Source of the DNA: Mycolicibacterium sp. HK-90
GTDB lineage: Bacteria > Actinomycetota > Actinomycetes > Mycobacteriales > Mycobacteriaceae
Reading direction: 5' to 3'
NCBI RefSeq assembly: GCF_030486405.1
Contig: NZ_CP129613.1
Location: 2,418,001 to 2,482,000, forward strand
DNA: 64,000 bases
The notes under the pieces are model-generated. The model saw only the letters and a program-made list of their open reading frames with translations. It was not told where the DNA came from and ran no database searches. A program made the position numbers and the translations under genes. Each line of letters starts with the position of its first letter. Position 1 is the stretch's first letter. Shown piece by piece: positions 8,438 through 17,942 of this stretch.

Positions 8438-10942
8438 TCATCTGGTTTGGAGCGGGTCGGGTTCGCGGGTCCTGTGCCGGCCGCGCAGCGCCGCGACCTT
8501 CGTGCCCGCCACCCGCTTCGGCGTGACGTTCACGAGGTAGGTGAGCGCCACGCCCGCGATCAATGCGGCCAGCACGCCGATCACCCGGTGGTCACCGAAC
8601 AACGGATAGACCTGGTAGTGCGTCAGGTAGGTGTACAGCGACGCTTCGGCAAGCAGGCCGCACCCGATCGCCACCACCGCCGGACAACGCACGGCAGGCA
8701 GCCAGATCAACAGCGCAAACCCCGCCAGCACCAGGGTTTCCCGGCCGGTGTTGCCGAAGTAGCCGTGCACACCGACCGCCACCACGACGGTGACGAGCAC
8801 GCGCTGCCAGGTGGCGGTGGACTTGGCCGCCACCCACCCGGCGGCGAAGAACCAGAACGCCAGCACCGTGAACCAGGCTTCGCGGCCCAGGCCGAAACCC
8901 GGCAGGTCGTAACGCAATACCAGCCCCACCGCCAGGAATACCGCGGCGAAGGCGAACGGGCAGCGTCGCTCCCACCGGTCGGCGGCGGGCACCGCGCACA
9001 CCACGGCCAGCGCCACCAGGATCCAGACCAGCACTTCGACGAACCACAACCGGCCGGCGGTCATACTGTCGTGCGGTCCGAGGAACTTGTTGGCCAGCAA
9101 CAGGTTCGATGCGTGATAGTCGTCGGTGATGACCAGGGCGACGGCCACCCAGGCGATGGCCGGCAGCGCGACCCAGGCAATCGTGGTGCGCAGGTGGCGC
9201 AAGCGCGCGGGCCGCGGCACCGGTGTCAGGCAGAACCGGCCGAAGTTGTACCCGGCCACCCCGAGCAACACGTGCGCGCCGCCCCACAGGGCGAACAGTT
9301 CGGCGTGGGAGCCGACGATCAGCACGATGGCCGCGGCACGCAACGCCACACTGGTCTCCACTGTCGCCCACCGACGCGGTCGGGATCCGCGGTTGCGCTC
9401 GAGTTCGTGCAACGGCATCCGGTGCCAGTCCTTCGGCAGCCGGCCCAGGGTCCGTTCCAACCGGACCGACATCGAGACGTAGGACAGCGAATTGCCGCCG
9501 AGGTCGACGAAGGTCGCGTCGCCGTCGATGGATTCCACCGGGACGTGCAGAACCTCGGCGAACAGGCTCCGCAGGTCGGTGGCATCCGTTCTCGGCGTGC
9601 CGGCGGCCACCTCGCGGACCGCCGCGTAATCAGGCTTGCCGGAGCTCAGTCGGGGAAGATCGTCGACGATCACGGCGCGCACCGCACTCGCGGGCACACC
9701 CGTCAGGTCAGCGGTCAGCTGCTGCACTCCGCGCGCGGTGGTCCGCGCCGCGCCGACAGCGGCGACGGCGAGTGCGTCGCCGTCGTCGGCGCACAGGGCC
9801 CTGACCCCGTGGTCGGCCAGAGTGGCCTGAAGCCGGTCGAGGTCGATGCGCAGCCCGAAAAGTTTCACGAACCGGCCACTGCGGCCGACGATCTCGTACA
9901 GACCGTCAGGTGTGCGGCGGGCGATGTCGCCGGTGCGCAACTCCTCGACCGTCGCGCCGAGGGCCAGATCCTCGGGCCCGTGTGCGTATCCGAGCATCAC
10001 GTTGGCGCCGCGGTAGATCAGCTCACCCGTGCCGGCGGGCCAGGCGTCGCCAGCCCGGATCGACAGGCTTCCGCCGGGGATCGGACGCCCGATGGCCTCA
10101 GGGCGTGTCTGGGCCAATTCCGGTGGCAGATAGGCCATCCGGGCGGTGGCCTCGGTCGCCCCGTACATCACGAACAACTGCCAGCCCCGGCGTTGTCCGA
10201 GAGCGGCGAAGTGCCGAACCCGCTCCGGTGCCATCCGTCCGCCGGCCTGGGTGACGTACCGAAGGTGAGGTAGCTCCATGGTGTCGAAGCCGATGCGGTC
10301 GAGCAGGTCGAAGGTGTGCGGCACCCCGGCGAAGGTGGTGGCGCGGTGCCGGGTGAACAACGTCCAGAACTCGTCGTCGACCACCGAGCGATCGGTGAGG
10401 ATCAATCCCGCACCGCGAAGCAGATGACTGTTGACCACCGAAAGGCCGTAGCAGTACGACATCGGCAAGGTGGTTGCCGCCCGGTCGGTTTCGGTGATCC
10501 CGAGATACTCGGCGATCGCACAGGCATTGCTGAGCAGGTTGGTGAAGGACAAGCGCACCAACTTGGGCGAACCGGTGCTGCCCGAGGTCGACATCAGCAG
10601 TGCCAGCTCGTCGTGCAGCCGGTGCGCGCTGTGGGTGCGCCGGTGATGGATGCCTGCGGCGTCGACCACGGTGTCGGGGGAGTAGGTCTCGATGATCGCG
10701 CGGTGGTCCCCTTCGACGGGCACCGGCACGGACACGTGCCCGGCGGCCAGTGCGCCCAGATAGTGCACCAGGGTGGGCAGATCGTTGCGCGTCTCGAGTA
10801 GCACCAGGCGGCGTCCCGGGCCCAGCGCCGTGGCGGCCTGTGACACGTGATCGGCCAGGGCGCGGTAGGTGACATGTTGGGTTTCGGTCACCACCGCGAT
10901 CCGGTCGCCGTAGGCCCGCAACCGGTCGATGATGTCGCTCAC
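8438..10942 (-). CDS. Adenylation-carrier protein-membrane acyltransferase fusion (AMP-ligase/ACP/AT3-like)
   Basis: The 834-residue protein has three parts. An acyl/aminoacyl-AMP ligase spans about 1-445: A3 loop STSGSTGSPK (118-127), YGATE (260-264), TGD (337-339), and A10 lysine K436 in SSGKPDY. A carrier domain spans about 450-520, with the phosphopantetheine serine S485 in LGGNSLS. A polytopic C-terminal part of about ten helices starts near 531 and resembles acyltransferase family 3. Such a protein would activate an acid, load it on its own carrier and transfer it at the membrane. The GTG start overlaps the transporter ATPase stop (GTGA), making it the last gene of an iron-transport operon. 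The substrate is unknown. Confidence 0.85.
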   Translation of the reverse strand: MSDIIDRLRAYGDRIAVVTETQHVTYRALADHVSQAATALGPGRRLVLLETRNDLPTLVHYLGALAAGHVSVPVPVEGDHRAIIETYSPDTVVDAAGIHHRRTHSAHRLHDELALLMSTSGSTGSPKLVRLSFTNLLSNACAIAEYLGITETDRAATTLPMSYCYGLSVVNSHLLRGAGLILTDRSVVDDEFWTLFTRHRATTFAGVPHTFDLLDRIGFDTMELPHLRYVTQAGGRMAPERVRHFAALGQRRGWQLFVMYGATEATARMAYLPPELAQTRPEAIGRPIPGGSLSIRAGDAWPAGTGELIYRGANVMLGYAHGPEDLALGATVEELRTGDIARRTPDGLYEIVGRSGRFVKLFGLRIDLDRLQATLADHGVRALCADDGDALAVAAVGAARTTARGVQQLTADLTGVPASAVRAVIVDDLPRLSSGKPDYAAVREVAAGTPRTDATDLRSLFAEVLHVPVESIDGDATFVDLGGNSLSYVSMSVRLERTLGRLPKDWHRMPLHELERNRGSRPRRWATVETSVALRAAAIVLIVGSHAELFALWGGAHVLLGVAGYNFGRFCLTPVPRPARLRHLRTTIAWVALPAIAWVAVALVITDDYHASNLLLANKFLGPHDSMTAGRLWFVEVLVWILVALAVVCAVPAADRWERRCPFAFAAVFLAVGLVLRYDLPGFGLGREAWFTVLAFWFFAAGWVAAKSTATWQRVLVTVVVAVGVHGYFGNTGRETLVLAGFALLIWLPAVRCPAVVAIGCGLLAEASLYTYLTHYQVYPLFGDHRVIGVLAALIAGVALTYLVNVTPKRVAGTKVAALRGRHRTREPDPLQTR

Positions 10943-11997
10943 GGCAACGCCACCCCGCAGCTACGGACGTCGATCCGCACCTTGGTGTCGCGGGCCGGCG
11001 GATCCAGGCTGTGCTGGCGCACCACGATGGGCGTGCCCGGCCCGGCCGGATCGATGGTGAGCAGCACGTCGTGGCCGAGGAACTCGGTGGCCACCACGAT
11101 GCCCGTCGCGGCGGCTGCCTCGGCACTGCCCTCACCGTCGGAAATGACCGTGGCGACAAGCTGTTCGGGCCGCAGGACCACGGTGCACGGACCGTCGGGG
11201 GCGTCGGCCTGTACCGGTATGCGGCCCAGGGCGCAGTCCGCGACGCCGTCGGCGACGGTGCCGGAAACCGTGATGCAGTCCCCGAGGAATTCGGCGGTGA
11301 ACCGGTCGGCGGGTTGGCGGTACACCTGCCGCGGTGTTCCCACCTGGGTGAATCGGCCCGCACGCATGACCGCGACCTGGTCGGAGATCGACAGCGCCTC
11401 CTCCTGGTCGTGGGTCACGATCAGGGTGGTGACGCCGGTATCGGACAGCACCCGGGCCACCGACTTTCGGGTGGCCGCGCGCAGTCCGGTGTCCAGTGCG
11501 CTGAACGGTTCGTCGAGCAGCATGACGACCGGCTTGCGGGCCAGCGCACGAGCCAAGGCGACCCGCTGTTGCTGACCGCCGGAGAGCTGATGCGGCCGGC
11601 GCTGGGCGAAAGCAGGATCCAGGGATACCGTCTCGAGCAACTCGTCGACCCTGGCCCTGGCGGCGGCACCGCGCTCACGCAATCCGTACGCGACGTTCTG
11701 GGCCACTGTCAGGTGGGGGAACAGGGCACCGTCCTGTGCCACGTAACCGATGTCGCGACGGTGCGGAGCCACCGTGCTGGTGGCGCTGGCGATCTGGCGT
11801 CCCCGGATGGTCACGGTGCCGGCGTCGGGGGACTCGAAGCCGGCGATCAACCTCAGCAGCGTGGTCTTCCCACACCCGGAGGACCCGACGACCGCGGTGA
11901 TCGATCCGGCGGGCAGGGTCAGGTCGATGCCGTCCAGCACGGGGGTGCCGTTGAAGGACTTGCGAAGTCCGCGTACCTGCAGGACGTCCTCGGTCAC
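10939..11997 (-). CDS. Ferric-iron type ABC transporter ATP-binding protein
   Basis: The 352-residue ATPase has Walker A GSSGCGKTT (38-46), signature LSGGQQQR, Walker B VVMLLDEPFSALD and the switch histidine in VTHDQEEA. A C-terminal TOBE-like regulatory part follows, typical of the FbpC/PotA group. The GTG start overlaps the permease stop, and the stop overlaps the adenylation gene. The substrate assignment as Fe(III) comes from the binding protein and the upstream iron box. Confidence 0.9.
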   Translation of the reverse strand: MTEDVLQVRGLRKSFNGTPVLDGIDLTLPAGSITAVVGSSGCGKTTLLRLIAGFESPDAGTVTIRGRQIASATSTVAPHRRDIGYVAQDGALFPHLTVAQNVAYGLRERGAAARARVDELLETVSLDPAFAQRRPHQLSGGQQQRVALARALARKPVVMLLDEPFSALDTGLRAATRKSVARVLSDTGVTTLIVTHDQEEALSISDQVAVMRAGRFTQVGTPRQVYRQPADRFTAEFLGDCITVSGTVADGVADCALGRIPVQADAPDGPCTVVLRPEQLVATVISDGEGSAEAAAATGIVVATEFLGHDVLLTIDPAGPGTPIVVRQHSLDPPARDTKVRIDVRSCGVALP

Positions 11998-13568
11998 AGG
12001 GCGGCCACCTTCGTCGACTGGCGCAACAACATGAGCGTCACGGGTACGGACAGCGCGATCAGCATCAGCGCGTACGGAGCGGCGGCGGCGTAGTCCAGCT
12101 CGCTGCTGAGCGACCAGAACCGCATCGCCAGGGTACGGGTGCCGGTGGGGGCGAGCAGCAGTGTCGCGGTCAGTTCGGTTGCCACCGCGACGAATACCAG
12201 CGATGCCCCGGCGGCGGCGGCAGGCGCGGTCAGCCGCAGGGTGATGCGCACAAACGTGCGAGGTGCCGATGCGCCGAGGGCCCGCGAGGCCTCTTCCACC
12301 GACGGCGGGACTTGGGCCAGGCCGGACCGCAAACTCACCAGAGCCCGGGGCAGGAACAGTAGAACGTAGGCGCAGATCACCAGGGCCGCAGTCTGATAGA
12401 GCGGCGGCGCGTATCGGATCGCCACCGTCACCAGGGCCAACGCCGTCACGATTCCGGGCATCGAACTGGTGATGAAGTTGGCGCCCTCGACCGAGCGGGC
12501 CAACAGGCCGCGGTAGCGGACCGCCACCCAGGCGAACGGGAAGGCCAGCACGGTGGTCAGCGCTGCGGCGGCCCCGGCCAGCGCGGCCGTCTGGCCCAGT
12601 GCGGTCCCGATCTGGCCGAACTCCCACACCTGAGCGCCGCCGATCCACAACCACCGGGTCAGCGTCCACAACGGCACGCCCAATGCGAGTGCCGCCAGCA
12701 GCGAGAGCCCGGCGGTGGCGGGTATCGTGGTGCGGCCCAGGCGCATCGGCGCGGCCCCGCGTTGCGCGCCCGATCCGACGCGGGCGAACCGGGCGTTGCC
12801 TCGAGCGCCCGCCTCGGTGATCAACAGCAGCAGGCACAACAACACCAGCAGGCCGGCGAGGGTGGCGCCGGCCGCGCCGTCGAACGTGGCCTGGAACTGT
12901 TCGAAGATCGCGGTGGTGAAGGTGGAGAAGCGGATCATCGCGAACGCGCCGTACTCGGCCAGCAGATGAACACCGATCAGCAGGGCGCCGCCGAGGATCG
13001 CCAGACGCAGCTGCGGCAGCACGACCCGGAAGAACACCCCGGACGACCCGGAACCCAGGGACCGGGCGGATTCCTCCAACGCCGGGTCGATGCGGCGCAG
13101 CGTGGCGGCGGCGGGTACGTAGACGAAGGGGAAGTAGGAGAGCGTCGCGATCAGCACCCCGGCCCACAATCCGTGCAGCCACGGCAGCACGCTGACCCAG
13201 GCGTAGCTGTTGACGAATGCGGGGACCGCCAGCGGCGCCACGAACACCGGCCGCCACCAGGTGCGCCCGGGCAGGTCGGTGCGCTCCACCAGCCATGCCG
13301 CACCGACACCGAGTACCACGCACACCGGCACTGTGATCAACACCAGCCCAACGGTGTTGAGCAGGAGTTCACCGACGCGGGGCCGCACTACCAGTTCGAT
13401 CACCCGGGCCGGCCCGGTCGTGATCACCGACCAGCCGACGTAGGCCAGCGGGATGAAGGTGGCCGCCAGCAACAGACCGACGGCGGTGCTCAGCACCGGG
13501 CCCGGCCGGGTGCCGTCGGCGGGCTGTTGCGCGTCGGGCTGAGACGATGGTGCTTGCGTCGCAACCAA
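11994..13568 (-). CDS. Ferric-iron type ABC transporter permease (two fused modules)
   Basis: The 524-residue permease has two homologous halves with about 12 helices. Each half carries an EAA-type loop for the ATPase (PALEESARSLGSGSSGVFFR and PSVEEASRALGASAPRTFVR). The fused arrangement is standard for FbpB/SfuB iron permeases. The apparent start is TTG, directly after the TAA stop of the binding-protein gene, with no better alternative nearby. It is the second gene of the operon. Confidence 0.9.
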   Translation of the reverse strand: MVATQAPSSQPDAQQPADGTRPGPVLSTAVGLLLAATFIPLAYVGWSVITTGPARVIELVVRPRVGELLLNTVGLVLITVPVCVVLGVGAAWLVERTDLPGRTWWRPVFVAPLAVPAFVNSYAWVSVLPWLHGLWAGVLIATLSYFPFVYVPAAATLRRIDPALEESARSLGSGSSGVFFRVVLPQLRLAILGGALLIGVHLLAEYGAFAMIRFSTFTTAIFEQFQATFDGAAGATLAGLLVLLCLLLLITEAGARGNARFARVGSGAQRGAAPMRLGRTTIPATAGLSLLAALALGVPLWTLTRWLWIGGAQVWEFGQIGTALGQTAALAGAAAALTTVLAFPFAWVAVRYRGLLARSVEGANFITSSMPGIVTALALVTVAIRYAPPLYQTAALVICAYVLLFLPRALVSLRSGLAQVPPSVEEASRALGASAPRTFVRITLRLTAPAAAAGASLVFVAVATELTATLLLAPTGTRTLAMRFWSLSSELDYAAAAPYALMLIALSVPVTLMLLRQSTKVAAL

Positions 13569-14585
13569 TTACAGCAAGCCGGCTTTCGTCATCAGGTCGG
13601 TGACCTTGGCGGCATCGAGGTTGGACGGGTTGACCGCCGGAGCCTGCAACGTGTCCAGCGGCGGCAGGTCGGGGTTCGCCGGCACCCCGCTGGCGACCGG
13701 GTACTCGTATGACGTCCCTTTCTGCAAGACCTCCTGCCCGGTCTTGCCCGTGATGAACCGGAGGAACTGCTGGGCCTGCTCCGGCTTCTTGCTGGAGTTC
13801 AGTACACCGCCGCCGGAGAGGCTGACGAACGCTCCCGGGTCCTCGTTCTTGAAGTAGTGCAGCGCGGTGTTCCCGCTGATCTCCTTGGTCTTGGACTGAT
13901 CGCGGAACCAGTAGTAGTGGTAGATCACCCCACCGTCGACCTGACCGTCGTTGACCGCGCGCAGGGTGGCGATGTTGTCCTGGAGCACAACGGCATTGGT
14001 CTTCATTCCGGCAAGCCATTGTGCGGTGGCCGGTTCGCCGGTCAATTCGAGCATGGCCGCGACGATCGCCTGGAAGTCGGCCTTGGCCGGCGGTGCACCC
14101 CAGCGGCCCTTCCACTGTGGCTGCTGCAGATCCATGATCGAGCGGGGCAGCTGGTCGGCCGGCAGCTTGGCCTTGTTGTAGACGAAGACGGTCGAGCGCG
14201 CCGCCACCCCGGTCCACTTGTTCGACGATGGCCGGAACTGGGCGGGGACCTGATCGAGGGTCTGCTGCTCGACGTCGGCGAACAATCCGGCCCGCTCGAC
14301 GGCGGCCATCGCCGGGGAATTCTCGGTGAGGAACACGTCGGCCGGCGAGGCGTTGCCCTCGGCCACCAGCTGGTTGCCGAGCTCGGTGTCACCGCCCTGC
14401 CGGTAGGTGACCTTGATGCCGGTCTCCTTGGTGAACGCGTCGATCCATTCCTTGGTGAGCGATTCGTGCTGGGCGTTGTAGATCAACAGCTCGTCGGACT
14501 CTGAATCGGTGCACGCGACCATGGCGACCCCGACGGCGACAGCGGACAGGAGAACAGCGACCCGGCGACTCCAACGTGTGCGCAT
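13569..14585 (-). CDS. Ferric-iron ABC transporter substrate-binding lipoprotein
   Basis: The 338-residue binding protein has a signal sequence ending in a plausible lipobox (AMVAC), so it is probably a lipoprotein. It belongs to the FbpA/FutA family: LLIYNAQHE at the mature N-terminus, PADVFLTEN, and the tandem tyrosines in VIYHYYWFRDQ that bind Fe(III) in class III ferric-binding proteins. The ATG at 14585 has AAGGGA upstream. A 19-bp IdeR-like iron box is 17 bp before the start, so transcription is likely repressed when iron is plentiful. It is the first gene of a four-gene operon. Confidence 0.92.
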   Translation of the reverse strand: MRTRWSRRVAVLLSAVAVGVAMVACTDSESDELLIYNAQHESLTKEWIDAFTKETGIKVTYRQGGDTELGNQLVAEGNASPADVFLTENSPAMAAVERAGLFADVEQQTLDQVPAQFRPSSNKWTGVAARSTVFVYNKAKLPADQLPRSIMDLQQPQWKGRWGAPPAKADFQAIVAAMLELTGEPATAQWLAGMKTNAVVLQDNIATLRAVNDGQVDGGVIYHYYWFRDQSKTKEISGNTALHYFKNEDPGAFVSLSGGGVLNSSKKPEQAQQFLRFITGKTGQEVLQKGTSYEYPVASGVPANPDLPPLDTLQAPAVNPSNLDAAKVTDLMTKAGLL

Positions 14586-14602
14586 CGAGCATCCCTTCGG
14601 CG

Positions 14603-14621
14603 TTAGCTGAGCATCACCTAA
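14603..14621 (-). promoter_or_regulatory. IdeR-type iron box
   Basis: Read on the minus strand the site is TTAGGTGATGCTCAGCTAA. It matches the mycobacterial IdeR consensus TTAGGTTAGGCTAACCTAA at 15 of 19 positions and keeps both outer arms. It lies between the divergent binding-protein gene and yraN, 17 bp before the binding-protein ATG. This would give iron-dependent repression of the four-gene operon 8438-14585. yraN starts 140 bp away on the other side and is less likely to be a target. Confidence 0.78.
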
Positions 14622-14760
14622 GAACCTTACCGATCTGAGCGGTGCCGGGAACCGGTCACGGGCAAACTGGCCGGCACCCTGCCTGTGCATGAAATCGACG
14701 CTGGGGATAACTCGGGCTGACCGAGCCTGTTCTGTCGGACCCTGTCCCCACGGTGTGGGC

Positions 14761-15129
14761 ATGAGTTCTCTGACACGGGCCGAGATCGGCGCACTGGGTG
14801 AACAGTTGGCCGTCGAGCATCTGGCGGCGCAGGGCTTGCGCACGTTGACTCGCAACTGGCGCTGTCGCTATGGCGAGCTGGACGTGATCGCCGAAGAGGT
14901 CGCCACCAACACGGTGGTCTTCGTCGAGGTGAAGACCCGCACCGGGGACGGGTTCGGTGGCCTGGCCGAGGCGGTGACGGCGCAGAAGGTGCGCCGCATC
15001 CGGCGGTTGGCCGCCCTGTGGCTGGCCGAGCAGGAGGCCCGGTACGCCGCGCTGCGGATCGATGTGATCGGGGTCCGGATCGGGCGGCGCCGGGAACCGG
15101 AGCTGACGCACCTGGCGGGGGTGGGCTGA
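14761..15129 (+). CDS. YraN/UPF0102 family endonuclease-like protein
   Basis: The 122-residue protein has a restriction-endonuclease-like core: GELDVIAEE followed by FVEVKTRTG, giving the D...ExK site of nuclease folds. It is the homologue of Rv2898c. The order yraN-comM-dprA is conserved in mycobacteria and fits a role in DNA processing, though the function is unproven. The comM gene starts one base after its stop. Confidence 0.88.
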   Translation: MSSLTRAEIGALGEQLAVEHLAAQGLRTLTRNWRCRYGELDVIAEEVATNTVVFVEVKTRTGDGFGGLAEAVTAQKVRRIRRLAALWLAEQEARYAALRIDVIGVRIGRRREPELTHLAGVG

Positions 15130-15130
15130 A

Positions 15131-16642
15131 ATGGGTTTGGGCAGAGCCTATTCGGTGGCGGTGCGCGGCGTGGACGGCGTCATCGTGGAGATCGAGGCCG
15201 ACATCACCTCGGGGCTGCCGGGTGTACACCTGGTCGGGTTGCCCGACACCGCCCTACAGGAATCACGGGATCGGGTGCGGGCGGCGATCACCAACTGTGG
15301 CAACAGCTGGCCGATGTCGCGGCTCACGCTCGCGCTGTCGCCGGCCACATTGCGCAAGGTTGGGTCGGCGTACGACATCGCGTTGGCGGCGGCGGTGCTC
15401 TCGGCGCACACGAAGACCGCCTGGGCGCGGTTGGAGAAGGCGGTGCTGCTCGGCGAGCTCGCGCTCGACGGCCGGGTCCGCCCCATCCACGGCGTCCTGC
15501 CTGCGGTGCTGGCCGCCAAGCAGGAAGGCTGGCCCATGGTCGTCGTGCCCGTCGACAACCTGGCCGAGGCCAGCCTGGTCGACGGGATCGAGGTGTGCGG
15601 GGTGCGCACATTGCGGCAGCTGCAGGCCTGGCTCGACGGCAAGAGCGATCTGCAGGGGCGGGTTTCGGCCCAGGGGTATGTGCCGGAACAGACGGCGGAC
15701 CTTGCCGACGTGGTCGGTCAGGCCAAGGCCCGCTACGCCGTCGAGGTGGCCGCCGCCGGTGCCCACCACCTGATGCTGACCGGGCCACCCGGCATCGGGA
15801 AAACGATGTTGGCCCAGCGTCTTCCGGGATTGCTGCCACCGCTGTCGCATGGCGAGTCGCTGGAGGTGACGACGATCCATTCGGTGGCCGGGCTCTTGGC
15901 CGGGGACACCCCGTTGATCACCCGGCCGCCGTTCGTGGCTCCGCACCACACCTCGAGCGTGGCGGCACTGGTGGGTGGTGGAAGTGGGTTCGCGCGGCCC
16001 GGCGCGGTCAGCCGGGCACACCGGGGCGTGCTGTTCCTCGACGAATTCGCCGAGATGGGCTCCAGTGCACTGGAAGCATTGCGAACTCCGTTGGAGGACG
16101 GCGAGATCCGGCTGGCCCGCCGGGACGGGGTGGCGCGTTATCCGGCCCGGTTCCAATTGGTGCTGGCAGCCAACCCGTGTCCGTGCGCGCCACCCAATTC
16201 GGCCGACTGCATCTGTTCGGCCCAAGCCAAGCTGCGGTATCGAGGCAAGCTGTCGGGGCCGCTGGTGGACCGCGTCGACCTGCGGGTGGAGCTGTACCCG
16301 GTCAATGCGGGGGCGTTCACACCGCAGGCCGGGGAGTCCAGCGCTGTGGTGCGGGAACGCGTCGGCGCGGCGCGGCTCGCCGCCCAAGAGCGGTGGAAAC
16401 CGTATGGGATCGGCACCAATGCGGAGGTCAGCGGTTCGCTGCTGCGGCGCGAATTCCGATTGCCGAAAGGTGTGATGGAGCCGTTGCGGTCCGTGCTCGA
16501 CCGCGGGGTGATCAGCATGCGGGGAGCCGACCGCTGTATGAGGGTGGCCTGGACGCTGGCCGATCTGGCCGGCCGGACCATGCCCGCCCACGAAGACGTC
16601 GCCGCTGCGCTGAGCTTCCGACAGGCCGGGATCGTGCCATGA
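15131..16642 (+). CDS. YifB/ComM family Mg-chelatase-like AAA ATPase
   Basis: The 503-residue protein has an N-terminal Lon-like domain (LVGLPDTALQESRDRVRAAI), a Mg-chelatase AAA core with Walker A GPPGIGKT and Walker B GVLFLDEF, and a C-terminal Mg_chelatase_C part (FRLPKGVMEPLRS...RGADRCMRVAWTLADL). ComM/YifB is a hexameric helicase that promotes branch migration of incoming DNA during recombination. It overlaps dprA by four bases (ATGA), as expected for functional partners. Confidence 0.93.
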   Translation: MGLGRAYSVAVRGVDGVIVEIEADITSGLPGVHLVGLPDTALQESRDRVRAAITNCGNSWPMSRLTLALSPATLRKVGSAYDIALAAAVLSAHTKTAWARLEKAVLLGELALDGRVRPIHGVLPAVLAAKQEGWPMVVVPVDNLAEASLVDGIEVCGVRTLRQLQAWLDGKSDLQGRVSAQGYVPEQTADLADVVGQAKARYAVEVAAAGAHHLMLTGPPGIGKTMLAQRLPGLLPPLSHGESLEVTTIHSVAGLLAGDTPLITRPPFVAPHHTSSVAALVGGGSGFARPGAVSRAHRGVLFLDEFAEMGSSALEALRTPLEDGEIRLARRDGVARYPARFQLVLAANPCPCAPPNSADCICSAQAKLRYRGKLSGPLVDRVDLRVELYPVNAGAFTPQAGESSAVVRERVGAARLAAQERWKPYGIGTNAEVSGSLLRREFRLPKGVMEPLRSVLDRGVISMRGADRCMRVAWTLADLAGRTMPAHEDVAAALSFRQAGIVP

Positions 16643-17802
16643 CCGATGAGGTGCGGCGCGCATGGGCGTATCTGTCGCGAGTGGCCGAGCCGCCGTGCCC
16701 GGAACTGACCGCTCTCGTGGCGCAGCTCGGCCCGGTCGAGGCTGCGGGTCGGGTGAAAGCCGGGCGGGTCGAGCCGGAGGTGTTGTCCAAGGTAGAAGCT
16801 CGCCAAGAATTAGATTGTGCGGCAAACGATCTGGACATCCTGGATCGAATGGGCGGGCGGTTGATCACCCCGGACGACGACGAGTGGCCGCTGCTGCGAT
16901 TCCGGGCTTTTCGTGGGGGTGACGTGCTCAAGCGCCCGAACGGTCATCCGCCGCTCGTGTTGTGGGCCAGCGGGCCAACCCGCCTTGATGAGGCGACCGA
17001 GCGGGCCGCCGCGATCGTCGGTACCCGGGCGGCGACGGCGTACGGCGAGCACGTCGCCGCGGACCTGGCGGCAGGTCTCGTCGAACGGGAGGTCACCGTG
17101 GTGTCCGGCGGTGCCTATGGCATCGACGGGGCAGCGCATCGCGCGGCGCTGGCCTGTGAGGGCGAGACTGTGGCGATCGTGGCAGGCGGCATCGACAATC
17201 CGTACCCGGCCGGTCACAGTGCCCTGTTCCACCGGATCCGCCGGGAATGCCTGTTGGTCAGCGAGTACCCGCCGGGCACGGCACCGGGGCGGTTGCGCTT
17301 TCTCACCCGCAACCGGCTGGTGGCCGCCCTCACCGGCGCGACCGTGGTGGTGGAAGCCGGCCTGCGCAGCGGAGCGGCCAACACCGCGGGGTGGGCCAAG
17401 GTCTTGGGCCGGTCGGTGTGCGCGGTGCCGGGCCCGGTGACCTCGGCCGCATCGGCGGGGTGCCACGCACTCCTGCGCGACGGCGCCATGCTGATCGGCC
17501 GGGCCGAACAGGTGGTCGAACTCGTCGGGCGCGTGGGCGAATTGGCACGGGAAGAACGCCATCCGGAAACCCCGCTCGACGGGCTCGCGCCGGCGGAGAA
17601 ACGGGTCCACGACGCGCTACCCGCGCGTGGCGCCCACACCGTGGACGAGATCGCGGCGCTCGCCGGTCTTCCGCCGCATCAGGTGCTGGGCCCGTTGACC
17701 ATGCTGGAACTCGCCGGGTTGGTCGAGAGCGTGGACGGATGCTGGCGGATCGTCCGTCGACGACGTGCCCGGCTGTCCCGATCCGACGGCGGGCCGCGCT
17801 AA
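16639..17802 (+). CDS. dprA: DNA-processing protein DprA
   Basis: The 387-residue protein has the DprA Rossmann-like core: AAIVGTRAATAYGEHVAADLA, SGGAYGIDGAAHRAAL, GGIDNPYPAGH, SEYPPGTAPGRLRFLTRNR and GLRSGAANTAGWA. A C-terminal winged-helix domain (about 315-370) follows. DprA loads RecA on incoming single-stranded DNA. The start overlaps the comM stop. A much longer open frame upstream is only a shadow of comM. Confidence 0.94.
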   Translation: MTDEVRRAWAYLSRVAEPPCPELTALVAQLGPVEAAGRVKAGRVEPEVLSKVEARQELDCAANDLDILDRMGGRLITPDDDEWPLLRFRAFRGGDVLKRPNGHPPLVLWASGPTRLDEATERAAAIVGTRAATAYGEHVAADLAAGLVEREVTVVSGGAYGIDGAAHRAALACEGETVAIVAGGIDNPYPAGHSALFHRIRRECLLVSEYPPGTAPGRLRFLTRNRLVAALTGATVVVEAGLRSGAANTAGWAKVLGRSVCAVPGPVTSAASAGCHALLRDGAMLIGRAEQVVELVGRVGELAREERHPETPLDGLAPAEKRVHDALPARGAHTVDEIAALAGLPPHQVLGPLTMLELAGLVESVDGCWRIVRRRRARLSRSDGGPR

Positions 17803-17942
17803 CTGACGCAGGCGTCGGGATGGTGCCGATTCACCGTCGGGCCTGCTCCTCCGGTGTTAATTTGCCTTCATCGAGTGAGCTCGCAACCCTGACGTGCGCC
17901 CGCGTCTGACCGGCCGTTCGTCGGGTCTGGGGAGGGTTCGAC

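Noticed and set aside
8447..10273. 608-residue plus-strand open frame opposite the adenylation fusion gene
   Set aside because: Low-complexity Gln/Arg/His-rich product with no motifs; it mirrors the codon pattern of the real gene.
15263..16825. 520-residue minus-strand open frame opposite comM
   Set aside because: It is antisense to a clearly conserved ATPase and shows no domain.
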